Assembly (NCBI RefSeq): GCF_003255815.1
Contig: NC_037680.1
Location: 16,526,547 to 16,590,546 of the forward strand
DNA length: 64,000 nt
Origin: Theropithecus gelada
Lineage: Eukaryota; Chordata; Mammalia; Primates; Cercopithecidae
Direction: 5' to 3'
The notes below the pieces were generated by a model, which made no database searches, had not been told where the DNA came from, and saw only the letters and a program-made list of their open reading frames with translations. Below are positions 36,215-47,885 of this stretch, one piece after another. How positions within the stretch are numbered: the first letter of the stretch is position 1; each line of letters opens with the position of its first letter. A program made the translations under genes and the position numbers.

Positions 36215-36350
36215 CTAGGAAGTAATAATCAAGTCCATTTTCTCACTAACAAAAACAAGGCAGTAAGAGGTTTAATGACTTACCCAAAGGAGCAAAGCTA
36301 GTGAGGTGAAGAGATCCTGAATCCAGTTTTCTGTGCTGTACGGCTAACTC
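36215..36350 (+). mobile_element. MIR SINE fragment
   Basis: aagtccattttctcactaac, cagtaagaggtttaatgacttaccc, agcaaagctagtgagg, tgaatccag. Confidence 0.75.
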
Positions 36351-37979
36351 CATCTCCACAATGTCTCCATTTCTGTTGCTTTTCTCGGCCAAANGGTAAT
36401 ATGGAAGAAAAGTAGCTGTTTATCAAGAATTTCAATATTTTTAACAACCAGCAGGGCCAGGCCAGGACATATTAGATGAAAATCAGAACTGTTCTTGCCA
36501 TAGAATGCCAAATTACTTTCAGGGAAATTTTAATTTCATACCCTTACCTTTTGCACATGAAAGCTTCCATATCATTGCAACTTCATCAGTATTATATATT
36601 ATTGATTTTTAAGTCTTCTTGAATTATTCTTAGTAAACATTTGAACTTTCCTTTTTTAATATTTTGAATAAATATATTATTAGCTAATTAACCAAATATT
36701 TTTTCATTATTTTTCTTAGATTGTTATTGTTAATAGAGATCAAGCTGAAGGAGACCCAGGGAATTGATCTCAAGCCCTGTAACCTCCCCAATTCCCTTCA
36801 GGCATATATTATTAGGTTCACCATCTATAAAATGAAGATAACAACAGGTCGCCTATACCAGAGTTACATGACTGTGTATATTAAATTGCAAAGTTTTATT
36901 CAGTGTGACTGTCAAGAGGAAACTTACTCACTAATTAAGACACCGCAGACCAAAATTGCACAAAAACTGGCAAGATACAAATTTGTCCTTCAGCAAAATT
37001 ACAGATAAACACATGCCATGGACTTTTATGTAGATTGTAAATAATCAAAATTGGGAATGGAAAACACTCTAACATTAACAAAAACAAAACAAAATGAGAA
37101 CCTACCATATTGCTTTTTTTCTGTGTCACCTGTATAAGCCCATTGCTGCATTCTTATTAATTCTAAGGCTTTAGAACTAAGTTTATTTGCTTTTGTAAGT
37201 ATACAGTCATTTAATCTGCAATGACAGTTTTGTCCTCACTTGGTTCATTATCCCTTGTTATGCTGTTTCAAACCTTATTGAATTAGCCAAAACAATCTTG
37301 TTTGCTCTACTTCTAATGACAATCACTCTGGTGTTCTAACACTATGTTCCATTCTCTCAAATCTGTAACTCATCTGTCTTTAACAATACCTCAATGTTCA
37401 CTGAAAGTTTTAAATACAATACAATGGGGTAAGCTATTTTGGTAAAATTGTTTATGAAGAATATTATATTTTTAATCATATATTTAATAAATGCCTTAAA
37501 TAAAATGATGCCCCAAACTATAACTGCGTTTATCTAAAGTAGTTCTAAATCTTGTAGATTAGTTTATGATTATAATCTATAACCTTCTGATAAAGGAGTA
37601 ACTGCTATGATGCTGTGTATAAGTACATTAGTTTTTACTTATTTTTCGTTATAAGCAATTAAAATCCATTCCCAAAGTTGTCTGCAGGTCTAGAAACCCC
37701 ACTAGAATACCACTTCCTCAATACAACAAACATGGTAATAGCCACACTACTCTGAAAAAAATTCCTACCTCTTCTCTAGAAGGTGACTCATAAAGAAGAT
37801 TTCAAGACTCAAAGCACATTTAATGGCCCAAACACACAAGAAATCAGCGCCTGAGTCCCTTCCATAACATATCTGTAAAGTATTTCTCCAACCTATGCTG
37901 ACACCACTAGAATGACAGATAACTTTTTATCTCCCAAGGAGTGGAAGTTATTTTCTATTTATGGACAGGTTTCATCATT
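36351..37979. other. Intronic DNA, unassigned
   Basis: Includes the undetermined base at 36394. AT-rich; the 95-residue frame at 36721-37008 has no recognised homology. Confidence 0.45.
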
Positions 37980-37990
37980 AACATGCTCTT

Positions 37991-38301
37991 TTTCTTTCTT
38001 TCTTTTTTTTTTTTTTTTAGATGGAGTCTTGCTCTGTCGCCCATGCTGGAGGGCAATGGCCTGATCTCGGCTCACTGCAACCTCCTCCTCCCGGGTTCAA
38101 GCAATTCTCCTCCCTCAGCCTCCCGAGTAGCTGGGATTACAGGAGTGTGCCGCCACGCCCAACTGATTTTTGTATTTATAGAAGAGCCGGGGCTTCACTA
38201 TATTGGCCAGTCTAGTCTCGAACTCCTGACCTAGCAGGTGATCCGCCTACCTCGGCCTCCCAAAGTGCTGGGATTACAGGCGTGAGCCACCAGGCCCGGC
38301 C
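37991..38301 (-). mobile_element. Alu SINE, full length, reversed
   Basis: T-rich tail, two monomers, ends ccaggcccggcc. Exact 11-bp duplication aacatgctctt at 37980-37990 and 38302-38312. Confidence 0.97.
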
Positions 38302-38312
38302 AACATGCTCTT

Positions 38313-39224
38313 ACACTGAGCCAAGAAATCACTCTCTGAAGCTTTCAACCATTGGCCCTTTGAGGGCAAATATTCTATTGTTTGCCCATCAGAAAATATA
38401 CAAAAATGGCAATAAGCACAATCAAATTCTTTTTTCCAAGCAAAAAATACCTCAGTTCCCTACATTTTCTCACACATTTTAAATTTGTTGATCTGTACTG
38501 TTGGCTTACTATGGTTCACTGGTAAGTATTAACCTTTGCTTCCTGCCACCTCCTAGTTTCTAAACCTGACACACTGGATCTTCCAGTTCCTACTTGAATT
38601 ACATTCATTCTATTGTTGTCCAATCAGCTTAAAGTATTAAGCTTCTGTGTTACCTTAACATGTCATTTATGAAAGGAGACAAGATTAATAATCTGATAAG
38701 GTTAGATTGTCAAATAGCTAGTCATTGCTAAGTACCTAATTTCTCTTGTGAAAGGAAAATAAAATCTTGGGACTCCAAACTCACTATGTTAAAAGGAAGA
38801 GTTACACTTGAGAACTGGGTCACACAAAATCTGTCTTCCTTTTCGTATGTAAACAGATAGGTGCAATGATAGAAGGCCACTGTTTCTCCAGGTGGCCCCC
38901 CTCCTTTTACATATAACATGTGGATTCAGTGAGTACTAATCAAACCCTCACAAGAAAGTGACCACTTACCTCACTACCTACTCTCCCCATTACTTTCTTT
39001 CCTCCTTTTCTCCTGCTTCTTTTCCCCCTCTAAATATTGAAGCCCTCAAACACCTCTTTGGAAAAAGCACAGATCACAGATGCTACTGCAACTTGTGTCT
39101 CTTTTTCTCAGTTGCATCCTCAATCTTGGTAAAATAAACCTCTAAATTGATAGAGAGCTGTCTCAGACACTTTCTCCCTTAGCAAGTTAAGAATTAATTA
39201 TTAAATCTGTTTAGTGCAATTTGT
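38313..39224. other. Intronic DNA, unassigned
   Basis: No feature recognised. Confidence 0.45.
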
Positions 39225-39345
39225 TGGACTGGACTAAAGTCAAAAGATCTGGGTTTTGTTCTGCCTTGTTGGTCCCCAGGTTTCTTATTTGTGAAGTGAG
39301 AGTGTTGATGGTCTCTTAAGTTTCTTTTAGGTTTTAACGTCTGTA
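39225..39345 (+). mobile_element. MIR-like SINE fragment
   Basis: ctaaagtcaaaagatctggg then ccaggtttcttatttgtgaa in MIR order; diverged. Confidence 0.5.
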
Positions 39346-41860
39346 GAAATGCTGGTGTCTATATGCTGCAGAACAAGAGAACCATCAAACTGCTCTCAAC
39401 ATATGTCAGAAAAATTATGACAGAAAATATTATGAGGGTGGATAACACCTGTATTTCATATGTGAGTTGCTTGAGTGGATTAAAAAATTATAAATGTAAA
39501 TACAATTATTGGTATAGCAATGATATAGTGGCTGAGTTAGTATACAATAGGTTAATGAAAATAGAAGCAGGAAGCTGGATTAAATGTGATTATTTGAGTT
39601 GTAGTTCTTTCTCTTAAAAAATTTTCTGGCATTTGAACATAAGAACCAAATAGTGAGAAAGATAAAACGATTATCCTTTCAGCAGAGCCCAGAGCAGGGA
39701 GAACACATTGGCCATGACTGCTTTCCGGAACATTGTTTCAGGTATAAATATATGCACTGTAAATTAATAGCATTCTCTCTTACCAAAAAGAATATGAGTT
39801 TTTTTTTCCCATGTACCATCTAGCATGAAGGCAACACTCATTACAAGTTGAATATAATGAACACCCATTGAGTGGTTTTATTTATGGGAGCACCAATGCT
39901 GATGGACCCAAAAGTATGTTCTATGAGATTTAGAATATATGCATTACTCTCAAAACCTAAAAACAATTGCAGAAATTAACAACATGAATACTTCAAGACC
40001 CTGAATAAAGCAATTCTGGCCACTCATTGTGTCTCATTAAAGCACACAAGCTCATATACATGAACATACATGCATAACTTTACACTTCCCAGTTTGTTCT
40101 CTGTAAAAGTTACATGGTCTGTTTTTCTGTTCATGGTTTGTTTTCCTCTCTTTATTCCTATTGGGTTCATATAATATTTATTTCATACATTTTCCTAACA
40201 TTAGAATGCAAAATCTATGGATAACAGTGTTATTTATCAGTTATACTTTATTGATATGGAAGATGACTCAAAGAGTTTGCCATTTATTTCCTTTCTTTTG
40301 AATTTCTCAGAGCCCTAATAATTGCTTGGCTTCTAAACTGAAGTGCCAAGCACCTTTTGCAAAAACCTTACATTCTCTCTTAAACTATGAAAACTCTTTC
40401 CACACAAACACCAGACTCAAGAGAAGTTAATCGATAGGGCATATGTGCATCCCCTCCCTGTTCATGTTTCTGAAAAAAATCAAATAGACCCCCCCACCTC
40501 AAAACATGATAATTAAGTGGTATAAAAGTAGCAATTTCATCTAGGAAGGCTTTTAGCTGGTTTGCTTTTGTGTGTTTTTGAAGCACGGTGGGAGAAGTGG
40601 TAGCACCATTATGAATGCTTAGAGAATATTTGCACCAAAGCCATGTGCCTACCTATCTGTGCAAACAAGGAAAGAAAATTGAGGTAGTAAAACCTGTAAA
40701 CTAAGACAGAAATGGGACCCTATGAGATGCATTACAGGAGCTGAGCACAAAGGACTGAACAGGATCAACAGCTTCATTTGCTAGGGACTGGAGTTTAATG
40801 AATGATTTGAAGGATACTCAAGCCATGGGACAATACAAAACTTTCAGGCACCCTGTAGATCATAAAATATGTGGGGAGATCATTTCTCTAAGGCAAGGAT
40901 AGAAAGTTCCTTGCTGTATCGTAACACATTGTTCTGCCTGATGCTTGCAGTCAGGCCAATAATAGGTGATTAGATAACCATCTCTCAGTTGCTACATGAG
41001 CACTCAAACTAACTGAAGTAGAGTGTCCTCTCCTCTCAAAACACTGGTTTTTCAAGCAACAGACACCTAGACCTAGGGATTTTAAATGCATTGCTTTTGA
41101 TTTCATATAACTTAGTTGGGTAGTGAAAGCTAAGTATATATAACTTGAATTTTTCTTGGAGTTTTTCTTACATTTCTGATTGATTTCTTATGAAAAGTGA
41201 CCTTAAAGGGCACCCACATTCTCCCCAAGGCAGAGCTTGTTATTAATACGTTAGTAGGGCTCAGTCAGAAGAACTCCAAAAGTTGCTCCCTTTATTTTGT
41301 TAAGTTCTCTATATCAGCTTCTATGTGCACCTTTATGTAAGGACTCACCGTGCAGGCCAAATGTTCCTTTCTCTAGATAGCTTATAAGCATCTGGATAAA
41401 TTTGCATTAGAAATTCAATTAACTTTATATTAAAAGGTCAATTAACTTGGCCATGATAGAGATTGTTTTTAATTACTTTTTCTTGTAGGGCTTCTCTTCT
41501 TGTCCAAGCACAAGTGACACTATCAAATGATAGTCTCATTGCCTGTTGGTTACCTGAAACTCATATCCAAAACACACAGGAAATAACTGTCTTGGTTAAG
41601 TGAATTAATAAGGCATTCTTTAGACAATTCATAAGTATTATAATTTTGGGGACTTAAAGTATCCGTAACCAATAACAAAGTATTTAAGCTTAAATACCCT
41701 CCATGGTATTGTTCATGACAATCCCCTTCATTGTCTGTCTTTGTTGGTTTCTATTTTCTTGGTGAAAGATGATAATAAAGTAAAATGATTTGAAGGATTA
41801 GTTCTTATTACACTATATCACAGTGTATTTCAAGAAAAATTAACAAATAATGACATTACA
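39346..41860. other. Intronic DNA, unassigned
   Basis: 2.5 kb without a repeat I can name and without an exon-like unit. AT-rich throughout. Confidence 0.45.
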
Positions 41861-41873
41861 AATCTGTGATCTC

Positions 41874-42184
41874 TGTCAGGCATGGTGGCTTATGCCTGCA
41901 ATCTCAGCACTTTGGGAGGCCGAGGCAGGCAAATCACTCAAGGTCAGGAGTTCAAGACCAGCCTGGCCAACATGGTGAAACCCCATCTCTACTAAAAAAT
42001 ACAAAAATTAGCCTGGTGTGGTGGCGGGTTCCTATAATCTCAGCTACTTGGGAGGCTGAGGCAGGGAGAATTGCTTGAACCCGGGAGTCAGAGGTTGCAG
42101 TGAGCCAGGATCATGCCACTGCACTCTAGCCTGTGCAACAGAGTGAGATTCCATCTCAAAAAACAAACAAACAAAAAAACAAAA
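41874..42184 (+). mobile_element. Alu SINE
   Basis: Both monomers, with a tail of (AAAC)n type. Flanked by a 13-bp duplication (41861-41873 and 42185-42197) with one mismatch. The first bases of the head are altered. Confidence 0.96.
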
Positions 42185-42197
42185 AATCAGTGATCTC

Positions 42198-42560
42198 GTT
42201 TCATTAGAGAGCTCTTAGTTATCTTTGTGTTAATATGAGCCACAATTCAACTCATTCATGGGGCACTAGAACACTTATACTTAAGAGGTTCAAGGGATTA
42301 CCACTTGGCATTAAGTTACAAGTGGCAATAGGGTCCACTTGATATTAAATTGTAACCATTATTGAACTATCACTCAGGCAAAATAAAATAACTAAAGATA
42401 AATATATCAATAATATATCTACATATTTCATACACAATAATGCATTAACCCAAACTTCCAGATGAGTAGCAACTTAAAAATGAAGCAAACACTGTTCAGG
42501 AGTTGATATGAGGAAAAGTCTTGAGATGAAACTTATTTCACTTTTGCAGAAGAGAATAGC
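42198..42560. other. Intronic DNA, unassigned
   Basis: No feature recognised. Confidence 0.4.
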
Positions 42561-42564
42561 CTTC

Positions 42565-42735
42565 ACCCTCCAGGAGCAATAAGATGTCCTAAGCACTTTG
42601 TAAATGCTACCTATATCACTCTCACTACAACCTTATGAGATAAAATTCATTGTTCTCATTTTACTGATGTTTCAGCCAAGATCATACAGTTCATTGGAGG
42701 CTGAGTTACCTGTGTTCATCTACCTTTCCAGACTT
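42565..42735 (+). mobile_element. MIR SINE
   Basis: ctaagcactttgtaaatgc, actacaaccttatgagataa, ctcattttactgatgtttcagcc. Confidence 0.85.
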
Positions 42736-42810
42736 TCAATTTTCCCCTAGAATGAAAACGCTGGATCTAAAAGTAATGAGACTATAAAATGCCTGTAAAA
42801 GGGTGCTTAG

Positions 42811-43105
42811 GGCTGGGTGTGGTGGCTCACGCCTATAATCCCAGCACTTTGGGAGGCCAAAGTGAGTGGATTATGAGGTCAGGAGTTCAAGACCAGCCTG
42901 GCCAAGATTGTGAAACCCCGTCTCTATTAAAAATACAAAATTTAGCCAGGTGTGGTGGTTGGCGCCTATAATCCCAGCTACTCAGGATACTGAGACAAGA
43001 CAATTGCTTGAACCCGGGAGGTGGAGGTTGCAGTGAGCCAAGATTGCACAACTGCACACTCCAGGCTGGGCGACAGAGTGAGACTCCGTTAAAAAAAAAA
43101 CCGGT
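42811..43105 (+). mobile_element. Alu SINE
   Basis: Starts ggctgggtgtggtggctcac; short A tail. Flanked by exact 10-bp duplication gggtgcttag (42801-42810, 43106-43115). It lies about 630 bases from HNMT exon 43736-43788. Confidence 0.96.
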
Positions 43106-43115
43106 GGGTGCTTAG

Positions 43116-43735
43116 GAGTGTTCTGAATGCTAGAGGTAATTCTAAGCATTCAGTTTTAGAACTAAGAGGAAGGGAACAGATTAGGCCCATGGCACTCAAA
43201 GAATGTGTCCACAAGAGTATAAATTAACTCTGTCGTTGAGCACAATTTTTCCCCTTGGTGAGACTTTCTCAATGAAAAAAGCTATGCATCAGTTTATATT
43301 CCAGTGCATATTTCTAATCTTCACATGGACAAATAAGAGTTTGAAAAGCAGTAACCAGTCCATGAACAAGGCTTTAAGTGGCAGAAGCTTAAGAAGCTTC
43401 TTATGAGATTTTCCTTTTCTGTGAGTATTTTAATCATTTTGGATAAGAGTTACCCTTAAAGTTATTCTATTTGATTTTTCATTTATCAAAAGAATAAGTC
43501 ACATCCCTTTTTCACAATAGAGATAGTAATGAAGGCTAGTATCCTATACCCTATAAATCTCTGGGGGCATTAATGTTAGTTGAAGTAATATTGCTAGTTT
43601 TAATAAGCTGATTTCTTCCAACAGCAAAAAGAAAAAAAAAGAAAAAGAAACCTTCCTTAAAAAATGAACAATATTGTCATCACACAGCATAATGTTTGAA
43701 GTGAAATATAAACTTTAAAAATATATTATTCATAC
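43116..43735 (-). other. HNMT: HNMT intron, donor-proximal part
   Basis: Intron sequence directly after the 53-base exon; unique, with an A-rich patch at 43625-43650. No alternative exon recognised. Confidence 0.6.
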
Positions 43736-43788
43736 CTGCACCTCCGCCTATGCTTAGAATCTTAATTTCTGATTTTGTGTCTCCAATC
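43736..43788 (-). CDS. HNMT: HNMT second coding exon (codon 46 to first base of codon 64)
   Basis: A 53-base exon on the minus strand, flanked by a strong acceptor (pyrimidine tract ending ttttttctttcag, AG at 43789-43790) and a GT donor (gtatga) at 43735. Read in the frame dictated by the previous exon it gives IGDTKSEIKILSIGGGA, plus the first base of a Gly codon. This is HNMT residues 47-63, including the Rossmann-fold S-adenosylmethionine motif I, in which Gly60 contacts the cofactor. The other two frames contain stops. The sequence matches the human residues as I recall them. The exon is short and out of multiple of three, so skipping it would shift the frame. It sits in unique sequence about 630 bases below an Alu and 420 bases above the start of an L2 relic. 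Confidence 0.95.
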
Positions 43789-44209
43789 CTGAAAGAAAAA
43801 ATTATGTAGTTTTAGAAAAATGTGTTAGGTGCTTTGTGAAATCTGATTATCTAGTCTAGTGTTGAAGAGAACAGACTAAAAATACAATGAATGAAAACTA
43901 GGCCAACATGAAAGTTCCCAATTATACCAGTTACATTGCCATCTTTAGAGTATATTTCAAAATACAGGTTATATTCATTAACAATCTTGAACTGGGAGAT
44001 TTGGAAATGGCAGTAATTACATCTCAGAGGTAGAAAATGCCATTTGTTTGAATATTGTTTGGAGAACAATAATAGAAAAAGTGGAGTTTTGAGTCTGGTA
44101 ATATAATAAGCCACCCATCGTAGATAGGGAAAAGGCTCAGGTGGTTCCCACTATCTATAATGTCTGCCTTCTTTCCTCCCCCACCCCTTTTTTTTTAACC
44201 TTCCTTTTA
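43789..44209 (-). other. HNMT: HNMT intron 1, acceptor-proximal part
   Basis: Holds the pyrimidine tract and AG of the acceptor at its low-coordinate end; otherwise unique AT-rich DNA. Confidence 0.6.
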
Positions 44210-45010
44210 ATGAACAAATGTTTATTAAACATGTATTATGTGTATTCTATCCTAGGCATTAAAAAAACAGATATCACTTCGCTCTCAAAATGAAATGTGA
44301 GATAATAAAGCCCTGAATTATGACTCAGATACTAGAAATAGAATGAAGTAGATAGATTGGGAAATAAGCCAGTAGAACTTGCTGTTAGATTGATGTGAAG
44401 ACGTAAGAAAAAAAATATATGAGCGTGCAATGACTTCCCTGTTTCAGGCTTGGATGACTGGGCAAAGGGTGATGCCAAAAAGGAAGCTGAGAAATATAGT
44501 TTGGCAGCAAACTTATGTTTTGTCAGGGCTTTTTAAAAAAATAAATACGAATTCGGCAAACATTTGAATTTGCAAGATTCAAGCTGGGAGAAGAGAAATC
44601 AGGGTCAGTGATGTATTCTGGAGAATCATCATCATAAAGTAATGGTCAATGCTAGAAGAGTAGATTCCATCACCCAAAGATATTGCAGAGTTAGAGTAGT
44701 AGTGGATGGTGATGCAATACCAACTTCTAAAGATAACTGGATTGTGAAGAATACACAAAGAAGACAGAGAAGAAAAGAAAGCACAGAGAAGTACTAGAGT
44801 AACTGGAGGCAGAGAAAGCCCTTAGTCGTGGCAAAAGCAGCAGAGTGTACTACTTAAAAAAGGAAAAATCTATACCAAATTTGGCAATATAAGTGTCTTT
44901 AATAATAGCAGTTTTAAAAGAAGACTGAAGACTGCAGTCAGATGGCAATGGGATTAAAAGTGAGCTCAAAAATGAGGAAGCAGATCTGGAGTCTGTTGAA
45001 AAAGGATGAA
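44210..45010 (-). mobile_element. L2 LINE, reversed
   Basis: acaaatgtttattaaacatg, gtattctatcctaggcatt, then gtttcaggcttggatgactgg and later reversed ORF2-like DNA. Right limit approximate. Confidence 0.65.
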
Positions 45011-45329
45011 AGAGAGAAGGAAAAGAGATGACTGCTACAGGGGAACCATGAAGGGAAAAGGATGGTGTTTGTTTCTTTGGACTGTGGGGTGGTAAACAAA
45101 CCTGTGTTTTCTCTTCATTGCAAAAGCTTGCACAGTCACAGGATGGGAACAAAGGTTGAAGTAAGGTTCTAAAGGAATCTTGCAAAGTCTAGGATCAAGA
45201 ACACCTATAAATGAGTTGCCTTTTTCAGTTCTAATTATCCTCCAGTTCATAATCCTGCATCCTAACACATCCATTTCTATCTTAACCTTTTGTTCATTCT
45301 TTAAAATGCTTACATCTATGACAGCATAG
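45011..45329 (-). other. HNMT intron 1, unassigned
   Basis: No repeat recognised; open frames on the minus strand here lack homology. Confidence 0.4.
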
Positions 45330-45570
45330 GGAGGCTATGAAGCAGAGGACCCAAGTTGAAATCCCAGGTTACTGATATGTTACCTTGAGCAAGTTATTTG
45401 ACATCTCTGTGAAATAAGATAATAATATCACCTCTCTTGCAGGATTATTAGTAACTGTTTCTAATTCATGGAGAAATTGTGAGGATTCAATTATTTAATT
45501 CATGTAAAGTTCTTAGAAATGTAACTGCACATGACAAGCACTCCACATATATTAGAGATTATTATGATTC
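45330..45570 (+). mobile_element. MIR SINE (MIRb-like)
   Basis: gaccctgagcaagttatttgac-type block, ctctgtgaaataagataata, attgtgaggattcaatt, gacaagcactccacat. Confidence 0.8.
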
Positions 45571-45574
45571 TAGG

Positions 45575-45725
45575 CACATGTAAGTGACTTATGTGAATCA
45601 CCTCTTTGAATCCTTAAAATTCCTCTATGAGTTAGATACTATTATTCATCCCATTTCACATATTATAATGACATCAAATAATTATTGAAAACTTACTATT
45701 TTCTAGCCAAGGATTTAAAAGTTTT
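45575..45725 (+). mobile_element. MIR SINE fragment
   Basis: tgaatccttaaaattcctctatgag, gatactattattcatcccatttcacat, in MIR order; a separate copy from the previous one. Confidence 0.65.
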
Positions 45726-45913
45726 ATATGCAGCACCAATAACCAAGTTTACTATTTATAGTTATATACTATAATTTTTCCTGCCCCCAAGCTCTGCCCC
45801 ACCATCTACCCCCAAATAGGGGATTGAAGAATTCCTCTATAGGGAAACAAATCATCTCAGTAATAAAGTTAACATGATTTTATATCTGAGGATCACCCAG
45901 GAAAGAGCTGAGT

Positions 45914-45999
45914 CCACACTCAATTACTCAGTGAGCTACTCACTCAACAAACCCTGCCCTGACTTACACAAAGAGAATCTGACTACCTTTTAGTGCGTC
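45914..45999 (+). repeat. Long direct repeat flanking an L1M, left copy
   Basis: ccacactcaatta.. and actcaacaaaccctgccct are shared with 47797-47885; about 80 percent identical over about 86 bases. Confidence 0.8.
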
Positions 46000-46079
46000 A
46001 TTATTTGATTGAACAGAAAACCAAGGCTCATTAGGCAGTTGGGGAGCTGTCAAACATAAGAAACAGAGACTGAAAGAGG

Positions 46080-46531
46080 CAGAGAGAGCAGAGGAACATT
46101 TTGTAATGAATAAGAAGGTATTACGTCTGAGAATGATGAAAAGAATGCTATAGAAAACATTCTTGGAAATTAAAAATATAATAGTAAAAAATTAATAGAT
46201 GGGCTGAAAGAGAAAGTCATAGCAAACTGGAAATACAAGAAAATTAGGTAATCAATCCAGGAGGTATTTGATGAGTAAAAGTTTCAGAAAAAGAAAACAG
46301 AGGGGAGGAATGATTACCAAAGTTCCTCATAACTGAAGGGTCTGAATCTCAACCGAAATAGCCCAGGGAGTACCCACAAAATGGGTGAAAAGGAACCATT
46401 TCACAACTCACTATTTTAAAATTTCAGAGTACTAGAGATAAGATTCTAAAAAGTTCAAAATAGGGAAAACAAAACACATAATGTGAAGTTATTCCACAAC
46501 CCAAGGATGAGAATTTTGAGTAGCATTTGAT
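46080..46531 (+). mobile_element. Ancient L1M 3' region (left part)
   Basis: aaactggaaatacaagaaaatt, aatccaggaggtatttg, gggaggaatgattaccaaag, aactgaagggtctgaatctc, aaatttcagagtactagagataa follow the L1M 3' end in sense. Continues after the Alu. Confidence 0.8.
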
Positions 46532-46834
46532 TTCTTTTTTTCTCTTGTGTGAGACAGGGTCTCACTCTGTCATCTCGACTGAGTGCAGTGTCGCAATCAT
46601 GTCTCACTGAAGCCTTGATCTCCCAGATTTAAGCAATCTTCCCACTTCAGCTTCTGGAGTAGCCAGTGCTACAGGTGCACACCACCTTGTTCAGCTAATT
46701 TTTTTTACTTTTTCTGTAGAGATGGGATCTTGCTGTGTTGCCCAGGCTTGTCTCAAACTCCTGGGCTCAAGTAATCTTCCTGCCTCAGTCTCCCAAAGTG
46801 CTGAGATTACAGGCACGAACCAACACACCTGGCC
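46532..46834 (-). mobile_element. AluJ-type SINE, reversed
   Basis: T-rich start, gagacagggtctcactctgtc, both monomers, ends acacacctggcc. Splits the L1M. Confidence 0.93.
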
Positions 46835-47796
46835 AGTATTTTATTTGTTAACAGCAATTCTGGTATCTAAAAGACAATGTAAAAGTACCTTTAGATGTAT
46901 GATACAAAACCATTTTCAGTATACAGTTCTATATCCAGTCAAACTATCTAACTCCGATGAACATAGAACCAAGGGATTTTTAAACATCCAAAGTCTCAAA
47001 AAGTTTACCTCTCATTCACTCTTAAAGCTTTTAAAGAATTAGTTCAGGAAACAAAGGACTGAGGAAACAAAGAAAAGAAAGGCATGAGATACAGAATCAG
47101 GAAATCAAATACTTCAGAAAGAAAATGATTCTCAGAAAGTGAAATAAACCCCCTCCTTAATAGTTGTATAGCAGGCCAAAGCAGATCTTCCTAAACCGAA
47201 AAAAAGAGCAGAAGGCTTCAGAAAAGTTGTTCCCTTGGGGTAAAATAAACAGATTCCTTGATATGTTTGCATATATTGAGATGAGATTAGTATATCTGCT
47301 TTGGAATCAAGGTAATAATAGGTACATAGAGAACTAAGAAAAGAAACCAAAATTAAGGCAATAGTCAACTCTAGGGAAAACAAAAAGTTGTACATAAAAG
47401 GAAATGTAAGCATAGTCTAATATATTGCTCAATTATTAATAATATGTACATAGGCAAAATAACATAAACACTCAAATTATTTAACCAAAATTTTGACTAA
47501 ATATGGTGACATGAAAGGGTGGGAAATATGCATGCTAATTAGCTATTTTAATACAGCAAAATGAAGAAATAGAAAAATAACATGTTATTTTGAATTATGA
47601 AAGAAAATTCCATAAATAACTAAAAGATTTCAAAGTGCTGAAAGTGGTTGCTTCTGGAGAGTGAGAATCAAGAATGGAGTGGGTGGGATTTGTTATAGGC
47701 CCCACCCACTTTAGAACCATTTGATTGTTTTTAGAACCATTTGATGTTTTAAAATATGAGCATGTCTTGCTTTAATAAAAAGTTAATATGCTCGCT
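46835..47796 (+). mobile_element. Ancient L1M 3' region (right part)
   Basis: Resumes at ttaacagcaattctgg..ctaaaagacaatg and runs to an L1M 3' UTR end: gtggttgcttctggagagtg, then gcatgtcttgctttaataaaaag. A 16-bp tttagaaccatttgat is tandemly repeated near 47711-47745. Confidence 0.75.
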
Positions 47797-47885
47797 CCAC
47801 ACTCAATTAGCACAGTGAGCCACCAACTCAACAAACCCTGCCCTAACATACACAAAGCGTATCCTAATCACGTTTTGGTACTTCA
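47797..47885 (+). repeat. Long direct repeat flanking an L1M, right copy
   Basis: Second copy of 45914-45999, directly after the L1M 3' end. Confidence 0.8.

Noticed and set aside
45914..47885. LTR pair of a short provirus
   Set aside because: The repeats lack TG..CA ends and the interior is L1M 3' sequence, not retroviral.
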